From Dyadobacter endophyticus (GTDB taxonomy: Bacteria > Bacteroidota > Bacteroidia > Cytophagales > Spirosomataceae), in assembly GCF_014641595.1 (NCBI RefSeq), contig NZ_BMIA01000001.1, forward strand, positions 558,001 through 622,000: DNA of 64,000 nucleotides, in the 5' to 3' direction. Under the pieces are notes generated by a model that worked only from the letters and a program-made list of their open reading frames with translations, had not been told where the DNA came from and ran no database searches. Numbering within the stretch: position 1 is the first letter of the stretch; every line of letters begins with the position of its first letter. Shown here piece after piece: positions 35,883 through 44,553 of the stretch. Both the position numbers and the translations under genes were made by a program.

Positions 35883-36905
35883 TTATCCCCGATGATTATC
35901 CAGGCTCTCATAAAGCCCCCCAAAAGCCTCTTCCTTCACCCCGTCGGATTTCAGGAATTCGTGCGGGAAGCCTAATTCTATTTTACTTACCTCATCTAAT
36001 TTTTGTAGTGCTGCTGCCGGAAGTTGGAAGTCGAGGCAGCCAAGAGAATCAATCAGCTGGCTTTCTTTCGATGCGCCGATGATTGGGATCATTACCTGAT
36101 CCCGGTGCCGTGTCCAGTTGATTGCTACCTGTGCAGGCGTTACGCCCAACTCTGCGGCTACGTCTACAACGGTCTGCGCTACAATGCTGCTTTCCTGGTT
36201 TCGGCGCGTGCTGTTATCAGGTACGCGACCGGTTTCCCCGCGAAGGTATTTACCCGTCAACGCGCCGCCACCGATCGCTCCCCAAGGTGTTACGGCCAGG
36301 TCGAGCGCCTTTGCCATGGGCAGCAGGTCGCGCTCGGGTGTGCGCTGCAGGAGTGAGTACTCGAACTGAATTGCTGCAAATGCATTCCAGCCCCGAAAAT
36401 CAGCGATGGTATTGGCCTGTGAAACGATCCAGGCCGGGGTGTCGGAAATGCCGATGTAGTGCACGATCCCGCGGGTGACCAGGTCGTCCAGCCCGCGCAT
36501 TACTTCTTCGGTAGGGGTGGTATTGTCCCACATGTGCACCCAAAGCAGATCGATGTACTCGGTATTGAGCCGTTTAAGGCTCGATGTTACCGAGCGCATC
36601 ATGTTTTTGCGGTGATTACCGGCAAAATTAAGGTCATCGTTGCGGTCCTTGAGCGTAAACTTGGTAGCCAAGACCCAATGGTCGCGGTCGCTTTCGATGA
36701 ATTCGCCCACATATTTTTCCGAAGTACCCTCGGTGTAACGGTTTGCGGTGTCGATGAAGTTACCGCCTGCGTTGGCGAATGCCTCAAAAATTTTGAAGCT
36801 CTCATGTTTATCCGCTCCCCAGCCCCAATCCTTTCCGAACGTCATGGCTCCCAGGCAAACTTCTGATACCCGCAAGCCTGAGCGGCCTAATAATTGATAA
36901 CGCAT
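35883..36905 (-). CDS. Aldo/keto reductase
   Basis: A 340-residue NADPH-dependent aldo/keto reductase with a TIM barrel. The catalytic tetrad is visible: Asp and Tyr in NFIDTANRYTEG (about 53-64), Lys in WVLATKF (about 78-84) and His in LLWVHMWD (about 119-126). C-terminal GASKESQL binds the cofactor phosphate. It resembles the YajO/Tas-like group. The substrate is unknown. It diverges from ppk1. Confidence 0.9.
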   Translation of the reverse strand: MRYQLLGRSGLRVSEVCLGAMTFGKDWGWGADKHESFKIFEAFANAGGNFIDTANRYTEGTSEKYVGEFIESDRDHWVLATKFTLKDRNDDLNFAGNHRKNMMRSVTSSLKRLNTEYIDLLWVHMWDNTTPTEEVMRGLDDLVTRGIVHYIGISDTPAWIVSQANTIADFRGWNAFAAIQFEYSLLQRTPERDLLPMAKALDLAVTPWGAIGGGALTGKYLRGETGRVPDNSTRRNQESSIVAQTVVDVAAELGVTPAQVAINWTRHRDQVMIPIIGASKESQLIDSLGCLDFQLPAAALQKLDEVSKIELGFPHEFLKSDGVKEEAFGGLYESLDNHRG

Positions 36906-37047
36906 AGTAATTTACTTGTGGTTTTGAATGAAGATACAGCTTCTAAAACTTACCGGGCAACGTTGTTTTTTGTCCTGCAAAGTTATATCCTTACCCGCCA
37001 AATGTATTTATATTGTACCAAATTTTGAATCTTTTACACCACACTCA

Positions 37048-39147
37048 ATGATCGACGTTGCCTACCCGTATTTTGATACCAATCTCAGCTGGCTTTCGAA
37101 CAATTACAGGTTGCTGCTGGAAGCAAACGATGAAACGGTACCGGTAAGGGAGCGGTTGCGATTTTTGGGTATTTACGCCTATCAGACCAAAGAATTCTAT
37201 CGTGTTCGTATCCCAAATCTGCTTGCGATGGGCGAAGTAAGCGAGGATATCCGTTCCAAACTGAATATTTTCCCTGAGTCGTTGCTGGAACATGTCTACG
37301 AAACCGTTGAGAACCAGCTTCGCGAATTCAACGACATTCTCATATCAGGTATCCTGCCGGCACTGCTCGAACAGGGCGTGCATTTATACTATCGCGAAGC
37401 GTTCGTGTCCGAACATGCCGCATTTGTGAGGCGTTTTTTTCTCGATAGGCTCTTCCGCTATTTGCAGCCGGTGTTTCTGGACAGCCGCCGCACGCTCAAA
37501 ACGCCGGCTTTCGAGTCTAAGCAGCTGTACCTGATCGTGCGCATGCAGCACCGGCAAGATGCGGAAGAGGATTGGTATGCGTCCGTGAATGTGCCCTCGG
37601 AGCATTACGGCCGCTTTCTTGAACTGCCTGAATGGGAGGGGAAGCGCCACGTTGCTTTTTTGGAGGACATAATCCGCGAAAACCTACCTGTCCTTTTCCC
37701 GGGCTATAATATCCTGGAAAGCTATGCGTTGCGGGTCGAGCGGGAAACGGAGCTGTCCATCGAGGACGAATACCCGATGCAGGTTGCACAACGTATTTTA
37801 AAGCAGCTTGAAAAGCGAAATTTCGTGCAGCCTTCCCAGTATTTTTACGAATCCGGGATGCCCCTGTATGTCCGCGAGTACTTGGTGGGAAAGGTATCCA
37901 TTCCGATGAACGACTTCCACGAACGCGGCGATTACCTGTTTATGCAGGATCTGGCCAAGTTTCCGGTAGTATCCCGGCGGCTTGATTATCCCTACCAGCG
38001 GCCCGTTCAAAACCCGGAATTCGAGGAAACCAAGTCTATCTTTGAGGCCATTCAGCAGGCGGACCAGATGCTGCATTTACCTTATCAGTCATACGAACCG
38101 ATCGTTAGGTTTTTTAATGAGGCGGCGGTGGATCCTTATGTGCGCGAGATCCACGTTTCTTTATACAAGATCAGCCCTAATTCATTTATATTAAATTCGT
38201 TGATAAGCGCTTCCAAGAACGGGAAACGTGTCACCACTTATGTGGAGCTGAATACCAAACTGGACATCCAGGAGAACCTGCAATGGTCGAAGAAGATGCG
38301 CGATGCGGGCGTCAAGATATTGCTGAGCGTTCCGGGCTTGAAAGTGCATGCGAAAATGGCGCTGGTGAAGCGAAAAGTGCAAAAGGGATGGGAGCGGTAT
38401 GCGTTCCTGGGTACGGGCGGTTTTTACAGGCTGACCAGCCGTGAGATCGTCGATCATGCGCTGCTCACCTCACACCGTGAACTAACCAATGAGTTGGAAC
38501 TGCTTTTCGGGTACCTGTCCACACAGGACGAACCGAAGAAATACACGTATTTGCCTTTCAACAGCTTATACGTAACACAATTCAACCTTCAGAAGCGGCT
38601 GCTCGACCTGATGGATCGTGAAATTGCGAATTGTAATGCAGGGCTTAAATCATTTATCACCATTAAAATCAACCAGTTGCAGGACCGTATCTTGATCGAC
38701 AAGCTCTATCAGGCGGGCAAGGCGGGCGTGCCGGTGCATGTGATCATAAGCGAGAGCTGCGGGCTGATTTCAGGTCTACCCTCTATCAGCGACAATATTG
38801 TTGTGAGCCGTCACGTCGACCGGTACATCGAGAACACACGGATATTTCATTTCGGTAACCGGGGTAACGACGAGATTTACCTCACATCCTGCGACTGGAC
38901 GCACCGGAACCTGCACCGGCGGATCGATATCTGTTTTCCGGTACTGGATGAAACATTGAAAAACCAGATGCGTATTGTGCTCCGGAACTATGTGAACGAC
39001 AACCAAAAATCGGTGCGGCTTGACCTGTATCAGAATAACTTGCGTATTGCCGACGACGCCCGGGGGAAGGTGCGAGCACAAGAAGCTAATTACCGGATGG
39101 TGGAGAAAATCGAACGCAACGGGCTGGCGAGGCGTCCAGAAATATAA
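37048..39147 (+). CDS. ppk1: Polyphosphate kinase 1
   Basis: PPK1 polymerises the terminal phosphate of ATP into inorganic polyphosphate. The start at 37048 (MIDVAYPYFDTNLSWL) gives 699 residues and fits the usual N-terminal opening; the frame is open back to 36928, but the added 40 residues are not family-like. The two phospholipase-D-like domains are present, with the autophosphorylated histidine H434 in KVHAKMALVKRK (E. coli H435) and the second block DWTHRNLHRRIDICFPV near 616-632. No ppx gene is adjacent. It diverges from the aldo/keto reductase gene. Confidence 0.94.
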   Translation: MIDVAYPYFDTNLSWLSNNYRLLLEANDETVPVRERLRFLGIYAYQTKEFYRVRIPNLLAMGEVSEDIRSKLNIFPESLLEHVYETVENQLREFNDILISGILPALLEQGVHLYYREAFVSEHAAFVRRFFLDRLFRYLQPVFLDSRRTLKTPAFESKQLYLIVRMQHRQDAEEDWYASVNVPSEHYGRFLELPEWEGKRHVAFLEDIIRENLPVLFPGYNILESYALRVERETELSIEDEYPMQVAQRILKQLEKRNFVQPSQYFYESGMPLYVREYLVGKVSIPMNDFHERGDYLFMQDLAKFPVVSRRLDYPYQRPVQNPEFEETKSIFEAIQQADQMLHLPYQSYEPIVRFFNEAAVDPYVREIHVSLYKISPNSFILNSLISASKNGKRVTTYVELNTKLDIQENLQWSKKMRDAGVKILLSVPGLKVHAKMALVKRKVQKGWERYAFLGTGGFYRLTSREIVDHALLTSHRELTNELELLFGYLSTQDEPKKYTYLPFNSLYVTQFNLQKRLLDLMDREIANCNAGLKSFITIKINQLQDRILIDKLYQAGKAGVPVHVIISESCGLISGLPSISDNIVVSRHVDRYIENTRIFHFGNRGNDEIYLTSCDWTHRNLHRRIDICFPVLDETLKNQMRIVLRNYVNDNQKSVRLDLYQNNLRIADDARGKVRAQEANYRMVEKIERNGLARRPEI

Positions 39148-39277
39148 GCTTTCCGATGGCTTAAAAAAATTTTATCAGCATTAAATTTCCGAATCGCCTG
39201 TCAGATTTAATGGACGGCATTTGTAGAAAACATAAAGAATTTTGAAGGACTTTTTTCGTCGCCGCTACTTGCCTGGC

Positions 39278-39309
39278 CTTGAAGTGTAAAGGGTATATGC
39301 TTATATTTG
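39278..39309 (+). promoter_or_regulatory. Promoter of TetR regulator gene
   Basis: CTTG at 39278-39281 and TATATTTG at 39302-39309, 20 bases apart, match the Bacteroidota -33/-7 pattern, 43 bases before the start codon. Confidence 0.55.
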
Positions 39310-39351
39310 GATCACATCATTCTGAATCAATCCTAAAAGACATTTTTAAGC

Positions 39352-39945
39352 ATGGGAATAGTAGAGCGAAGAGAGCGGCTTAGAATACAGGTACGCTCAG
39401 ACATCGTCAAGACAGCCAAGGACATCGCACGGGAGGATGGCTGGACGGCTGTTTCGATTCGAAAGATTGCTGATGTGATTGAGTACAGCCCGCCTATTCT
39501 CTATGAATATTTTGAAAGCAAGGACAAGCTCCTGGAAGCCATCCGTCTGGAAGGTTTCGATTATTTGCAAACGGAGTTTGTAAAAATAAAAGGGCATTTC
39601 AGCAATCCGCAGAAGCAGCTTGTGGAGGTTGCGCAGACGATCTGGCATTTCGCTGTCGAGAATCCGGAGGTCTTCCAGGTGATGTTCAATCTCGAGGGTG
39701 CTTACTGCGACTCGAAAAAAGCCTATTCACAGGCAATGAGCATCAAGGATAACCCGGTTTGGGAAATGATTGCAAGCCTTCGCCCTAAATCGGGAGACCT
39801 GGTTACCAAAACTTATTATGAATGGTGGTGCCTTACCTTCGGGTTTATAAGCATTACCATGACCACACAGCCCCGCTACGCATTTCCACAGGCAGAGCCT
39901 GTGTACATGGAAGGGATCCGGAGATTCATCCGGAGCATTATGTAA
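39352..39945 (+). CDS. TetR/AcrR family transcriptional regulator
   Basis: A 197-residue TetR-type regulator. The helix-turn-helix at about 20-62 is typical ([33 protein letters not shown]). The C-terminal part binds an unknown ligand and resembles the WHG-type TetR_C. No efflux or transporter gene lies beside it, so its target is not evident. The last 8 bases overlap the end of the convergent serine acetyltransferase gene. Confidence 0.9.
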   Translation: MGIVERRERLRIQVRSDIVKTAKDIAREDGWTAVSIRKIADVIEYSPPILYEYFESKDKLLEAIRLEGFDYLQTEFVKIKGHFSNPQKQLVEVAQTIWHFAVENPEVFQVMFNLEGAYCDSKKAYSQAMSIKDNPVWEMIASLRPKSGDLVTKTYYEWWCLTFGFISITMTTQPRYAFPQAEPVYMEGIRRFIRSIM

Positions 39946-40771
39946 TAGAAGGGGAAGAATGTTGGCGTATCTCTATTTTGCTTTGGTGATAAACCAGGGA
40001 ATATGGAGGTACGCTTTTCGTTAGCCAAGCATTCCCGCCGATAATCGAGTCGTGGCCGATCACGGTCTCTCCTCCCAGAATGGTCGCATTGGCATAAACT
40101 ACTACGTTATCTTCAATAGTGGGATGGCGCTTGTGCGATGCGAGTGACTTTGAAACATGCGTCGCACCGAGCGTAACTCCTTGATACAGTTTTACATTAT
40201 TCCCGATATGGGTCGTTTCACCGATCACCACGCCTGTTCCGTGGTCGATGAAGAACGAGTGGCCAATTGTCGCATTCGGGTGGATATCGATGCCGGTCTG
40301 GCTGTGGGCGAATTCTGTAAGCATACGCGGCAGCAAGGGAATCCCACTTTTGGCAAAAGAATGCGCAAAGCGGTAAGTCGCAATGGCCATAAAACCCGGG
40401 TACACCGAAATCACCTCCTCAATGCTCACCGAAGCAGGATCGTTGTCGGTAATGGATTTGGCGTCGGTCAGAAGTGCTTCATAAATACCGGGGATTTGTG
40501 CAAACACTTCGTCCAGTATTTCCGCTGAATCGCGTTCGAGCTGGGGCAGAAGCGGTTGCAGCATGCAATTCAGGTCGTTGCGCAAGTCGGCATACTTCAT
40601 AGCCAGGTCCTTGGCGGGGCAACTGGGGCAATCCTTGCTGATCGGGAAAAGGAAATTGATCAGGTTCTGGATAAATTTCCCCGCGTCCTGCCGTGAAGGC
40701 AGCTTGTACCTGTATTCGTCGTTCTGGGCGGTTAGGCGCTCAAAAAAAAGTGCTTGCTGGGTGGCTGTCAT
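39938..40771 (-). CDS. cysE: Serine O-acetyltransferase (EpsC/CysE type)
   Basis: Transfers acetyl from acetyl-CoA to serine, the first step to cysteine. The ATG at 40771 gives 277 residues; the frame opens further to 40834, but those residues look extraneous. Helical N-terminal domain to about 130, then left-handed beta-helix repeats with [30 protein letters not shown] and [13 protein letters not shown]. The CPSCPAK cysteine pair near residues 47-51 is seen in the long EpsC-like forms. No cysK is adjacent. It is convergent with the TetR gene, overlapping by 8 bases. Confidence 0.92.
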   Translation of the reverse strand: MTATQQALFFERLTAQNDEYRYKLPSRQDAGKFIQNLINFLFPISKDCPSCPAKDLAMKYADLRNDLNCMLQPLLPQLERDSAEILDEVFAQIPGIYEALLTDAKSITDNDPASVSIEEVISVYPGFMAIATYRFAHSFAKSGIPLLPRMLTEFAHSQTGIDIHPNATIGHSFFIDHGTGVVIGETTHIGNNVKLYQGVTLGATHVSKSLASHKRHPTIEDNVVVYANATILGGETVIGHDSIIGGNAWLTKSVPPYSLVYHQSKIEIRQHSSPSIT

Positions 40772-40968
40772 TAAAAATAGAGGTTGAACTATACCGTTAA
40801 ACCATTGCTGGCATTGCTTTTGCATATCCAACAACGAAATGCACTGAAAAATTTTGAGAGTGGCGTTTTCTTTTCAAAAATGGCCAATTGTCAGCTTTTT
40901 CTCCCGATAAAATTGTATATTGAAATATCCTGTGAATTTAGGAAATAAGGCAAGATTCTTTAGGGCGT

Positions 40969-41877
40969 ATGTTAAGTTTTAAATTACTTCGGTCGGTTAT
41001 CCTGTTCCTTTCTTTGTCTGTTTCACTGAGCTCCTGCTTTTCGAGGTACATTATTTCAGCCAAGGAGGTGCGGAGGCATTATGCTGATAAGAAGGTCAAG
41101 CCGAAGGAAATATTTATCAGGAACGACACACTTTCACTTTCGCTGGCCAGCATGGGGCCCGACACGCTGCCGATGTTGCTGCTCATTCATGGTGCGCCCG
41201 GCTCTTTGTGGGGGTACATGAATCTGATGGACGATGAAGACCTGCAAAAACATTTTCACATTGTGTCCGTCGATCGGGTAGGATACGGCAAATCCCGGCT
41301 AAAAAAGCGGAGGTATGTGACTTCCATCGAAACGCAGGCTAATGCTTTGCTGCCGGTGTTCTCACTCAACAAAAGCGATCAGAAGGTGATCGTGCTCGGC
41401 CGGTCTTACGGCGCACCTATTGCCGCCAGACTGACCTCCATGGCACCGGATAAGGTGAAAGAGCTCATTATGGTCTCGCCTGTTATTGATCCTGAAACCG
41501 AACGGTTCTTCTGGTTTTCGAAATGGGGCAGGATGAGTTTCGTGCAACTTTTTTTGCCCAGTGCATTCAATGCGGCGACGGCCGAGAAATACAGCCATGC
41601 CGCTGAGTTACGCAAAATGCTACCGGTTTGGGAGCAGTTAAGTGTGCCGACTACGGTGATTCAGGGCGGCAACGACTGGATTGCAGACCCGTCAAATATT
41701 GATTTTGCTAAAAAACATATTAAGAGCAAGCGCGCTCAATACATTTTCCTTTTCAATGCGGGCCATATGATTACCTTCTCACATGCGGCTATGATCAAGG
41801 AAATGCTGCTGAAAAGCCGGTTATTCCAGGATAAGGTCTCTGTATTGGAGCCGAAGGGTGCTGAAATTGATAACTAA
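40969..41877 (+). CDS. Alpha/beta hydrolase lipoprotein
   Basis: A 302-residue exported alpha/beta hydrolase. The signal peptide ends in lipobox LSSC with C23 as lipidation site, so it is membrane-anchored. The oxyanion region HGAPGS is at 74-79, nucleophile S146 in GRSYG, acid D236 or D240 in GGNDWIAD, and catalytic H266 in NAGHM. All three triad members are present, so it should be active as an esterase, amidase or similar; the substrate is unknown. It is monocistronic with a strong terminator. Confidence 0.87.
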   Translation: MLSFKLLRSVILFLSLSVSLSSCFSRYIISAKEVRRHYADKKVKPKEIFIRNDTLSLSLASMGPDTLPMLLLIHGAPGSLWGYMNLMDDEDLQKHFHIVSVDRVGYGKSRLKKRRYVTSIETQANALLPVFSLNKSDQKVIVLGRSYGAPIAARLTSMAPDKVKELIMVSPVIDPETERFFWFSKWGRMSFVQLFLPSAFNAATAEKYSHAAELRKMLPVWEQLSVPTTVIQGGNDWIADPSNIDFAKKHIKSKRAQYIFLFNAGHMITFSHAAMIKEMLLKSRLFQDKVSVLEPKGAEIDN

Positions 41878-41903
41878 CAGCTTGTTAAAGAGTTGAAACA
41901 AAG

Positions 41904-41938
41904 AAAGCGGCAGGTCACAGGACCTGCCGCTTTTCTGT
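41904..41938 (+). terminator. Terminator after lipoprotein hydrolase gene
   Basis: A perfect 13-bp stem (41904-41916 with 41921-41933), 4-base loop, then TTTTCTGTT. Confidence 0.85.
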
Positions 41939-42038
41939 TAATAATTAACCTATGGTAGTAGGCGAAATTATATTTCACCTAAAACAACTATATCCCATAG
42001 GACGACATTAATGCCGGGCACCATTACAGGCAGGGGCA

Positions 42039-43139
42039 TTATCTTAATACTTTTTGTGTCACAGAATCCTTCGCATTGCTGGCTCGGATCAGGTATATGC
42101 CCCGCGCAAGGTTGCGCATATCAAATACTTCCTGGACAGCGATTTCCGGCGCTTTACTGGCAATCTCCGTCAGCACGCGACCATTCATGTCGATCAGTTG
42201 CAGGCGGATGATCGCCCGTTGCTTGCTGTATGCTTTCACAGTTACAAAGTTCTCGGTTGGTACCGGGTATGCCTGGACCGCCATCGAAACCTCCGATGAG
42301 CTGACAACCGGTGTGGAAGTGATCAGGCCGCCGTATTCCGATGATTCGTAAGGTGGGACTTGGACTGTCTCCCCCGGCCGGTCGATTACAGATACCACCC
42401 CTTCGCGATAAGTTTCCGAGATTCTTACGCCATCGCGCCATTCTGCGACAACTATTGCGAAGAGGTAATGACCGACTACCTCGGGTGCAACCCAAATCAA
42501 TTTCTTCTGTCTGGCATCGACGGTAAATGTTCCGGTGGAACTGATTTCATTGGGGAATAGGTAAGTGTGATCGAGCATCCGAACGCCGCATGTTCCCGGC
42601 GATGGTTTACTCAGCCGGACTACTTTCGCTGTAATGCTATCATTATCAGCAACGATCGGTTTGAGATCAACGGAAAAAACCTGACGGACGCCAGCTACAA
42701 ATTCGAGATTAGGGAGGATTGGGGTCGAATTGGAAAGCTGTGTATCAATCACCGTCCACAGAAACTGCGAGGTCATTCCGGACTGCGGCAAGTTCAGAAT
42801 TCCGCCTGTGCGCGTATCGAGCGCCACCGAAATCTGATAAATGCCCGAGGAAGGGTAGGTGTATGTTGCCTGGTATTCGCCAACGGATACACCGTTAGAA
42901 ATGGCTGTAAGCGAAGTTCTTGGAAGATCTTTGACCCCTCCGTCGCCCATGCAAGCCGTTACCGCGCTCAATGCATCAACAGCACCTTGACCGCTTTGCG
43001 TATCAAGATAGAGCCTTACCTTGATATTATAGGTTTGCCCCGATACGTGGCTGGCCAGAATTTCCCCGCCTCGCAGGTGCGACGCGTGCGCGTATGCGGA
43101 AAGCAGGATCAGTAAGAGAATGCTGTAAACTGATTTCAT
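42039..43139 (-). CDS. Secreted protein with type IX sorting domain
   Basis: A 366-residue extracellular protein starting at the ATG at 43139, which gives a signal peptide ending AYAHA followed by SHLRGGEI, a mature start common in large surface proteins of gliding Bacteroidota. The middle is beta-rich without an assignable catalytic motif. The last 80 residues form a T9SS type A sorting domain (AYPVPTENFVTVKAY, then LQLIDMNGRVL and NLARGIYLIRASN), so the protein should pass the outer membrane through the PorU-type machine. The frame is open to 43220, but that part is not signal-like. Function unknown; an adhesin or surface-layer protein is possible. Confidence 0.85.
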   Translation of the reverse strand: MKSVYSILLLILLSAYAHASHLRGGEILASHVSGQTYNIKVRLYLDTQSGQGAVDALSAVTACMGDGGVKDLPRTSLTAISNGVSVGEYQATYTYPSSGIYQISVALDTRTGGILNLPQSGMTSQFLWTVIDTQLSNSTPILPNLEFVAGVRQVFSVDLKPIVADNDSITAKVVRLSKPSPGTCGVRMLDHTYLFPNEISSTGTFTVDARQKKLIWVAPEVVGHYLFAIVVAEWRDGVRISETYREGVVSVIDRPGETVQVPPYESSEYGGLITSTPVVSSSEVSMAVQAYPVPTENFVTVKAYSKQRAIIRLQLIDMNGRVLTEIASKAPEIAVQEVFDMRNLARGIYLIRASNAKDSVTQKVLR

Positions 43140-43272
43140 ATGGAGGAAAAGAAGCCGTGAGGTTACATAGTATATGTTCAAAACGCGGGAAACGTTCGTT
43201 TTTGTATGGCTTCTTTCCAAAACAAATGCAAAAAATGACGTGGCAAAATTCTGTTTCCCCTGGCGCGCATTG

Positions 43273-44373
43273 TTAATCCTTATAAATCAATATTTCACGT
43301 TTCCCATCGCCTTTAATGTAGCCCCTGTACATTCCCTCGCTGTTGAAGGGCATGGCTATATTGCCGTTCCGGTCGACGGCGATTACACCCCCTTCACCCC
43401 CTCTTTCGACCAGCTTGTTCATGACTACCTCATTCGCCGCATCGACCAGGTTTATTCCTTTGTATTCCATTAATGCCGAAATATCGTGCGCTACAACCGA
43501 GCGGATGAAATATTCGCCGTGGCCGGTTGCTGAAACCGCGCACGTTGCATTATTGGCGTAAGTACCGGCACCAATGATCGGCGCGTCGCCGATGCGGCCA
43601 TATTTCTTGTTGGTCATTCCGCCGGTAGAGGTTCCTGCGGCGAGATTGCCATATTTGTCCAAAGCCACACAACCCACGGTCCCAAACTTCCTGCCTTCCA
43701 TAAAAATCAGGTCTTCCGCAGAACGAAAACCCGTTTTTGGCCTCTTTTTAATTTCCCTCTCCTCCTTTCCTCCCTTTTCTCCCTTTCCTCCTTTTTCTCC
43801 TTTTGCATCATGATCGAGCTCCGTTTTCTCCTCTTCTTTGGCCCGTTGTAATGCCTTGTAGCGTGCTTCAGTGTAGAAATAGGAGGGGTCGACGATTTCC
43901 AGTCCTTTCTCTTTGGCAAACTGCTCGGCACCTTTCCCGGCCATCATCACGTGAACGGATTGATCCATAACCGCAATTGCTGCCGAAATTGGGTTTTTGA
44001 TCGTGGTAACACCGGCAACCGCGCCGGCCTTGAGTGTCTTGCCTTCCATGATGGCGGCGTCCAATTCGTTTTTGCCTTCATTGGTAAAAACGGCGCCTTT
44101 ACCGGCATTGAACAGTGGGGAGTCTTCCATGACATGGATCGCCGCTTCTACCGCCTGCACGCTGGTACCGCCCTTTTTGAGCACATCATAACCTTTTTCC
44201 AACGCGTTATTCATTGCTTCACGATATGCCTTCTCGCGCTCCGGGCTCATGTTGGCACGGGTGATCGTGCCGGCGCCCCCGTGTATTACGAGCGTGATCT
44301 TGTCGGAAAAATCCTGCGCGAATGCGGAAATACAGGATAGGGTAATCAGCAGGGCAAGGGAAAGTGTTTTCAT
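43273..44373 (-). CDS. Isoaspartyl peptidase/L-asparaginase (Ntn hydrolase)
   Basis: A 366-residue exported plant-type asparaginase/isoaspartyl dipeptidase, made as a precursor that cleaves itself. A signal peptide (residues 1-20, ending AFAQ) directs it to the periplasm. HGGAG at 31-35 begins the alpha part. The nucleophile is T232 in GTVGCVALD, and the substrate-binding SATGHGEYFIRS block follows. Just before it, residues about 179-212 are a charged Lys/Glu/Gly insert with two GEKGGK units, encoded by a polypurine tract. The start at 44373 is chosen over 44400 because it gives the signal peptide. Confidence 0.92.
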   Translation of the reverse strand: MKTLSLALLITLSCISAFAQDFSDKITLVIHGGAGTITRANMSPEREKAYREAMNNALEKGYDVLKKGGTSVQAVEAAIHVMEDSPLFNAGKGAVFTNEGKNELDAAIMEGKTLKAGAVAGVTTIKNPISAAIAVMDQSVHVMMAGKGAEQFAKEKGLEIVDPSYFYTEARYKALQRAKEEEKTELDHDAKGEKGGKGEKGGKEEREIKKRPKTGFRSAEDLIFMEGRKFGTVGCVALDKYGNLAAGTSTGGMTNKKYGRIGDAPIIGAGTYANNATCAVSATGHGEYFIRSVVAHDISALMEYKGINLVDAANEVVMNKLVERGGEGGVIAVDRNGNIAMPFNSEGMYRGYIKGDGKREILIYKD

Positions 44374-44507
44374 GAGTAGTAATTTGAGTGATGCTTTCAA
44401 ATCTAGTAACTAAAATCTTATATCGCTATTCTTCTGATATTCGGATGGTTTGGCCTTTACGGGGGCAGATGTTGCGGTTTTTTGTACAGTAGAGCACATT
44501 TAGGCTT

Positions 44508-44515
44508 TACTTTTG
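44508..44515 (+). promoter_or_regulatory. Possible -7 box of GH2 gene
   Basis: TACTTTTG matches TAnnTTTG. A TTTG at 44481-44484 lies 23 bases upstream, a little farther than usual. Confidence 0.4.
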
Positions 44516-44553
44516 GTAGTTCTAATTGAATTTATAAAAAAACCGAAACTCTG

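Noticed and set aside
36928..37047. 40-residue upstream extension of polyphosphate kinase
   Set aside because: The ATG at 37048 gives the conserved family start and near-E. coli numbering of the catalytic His (434 versus 435).
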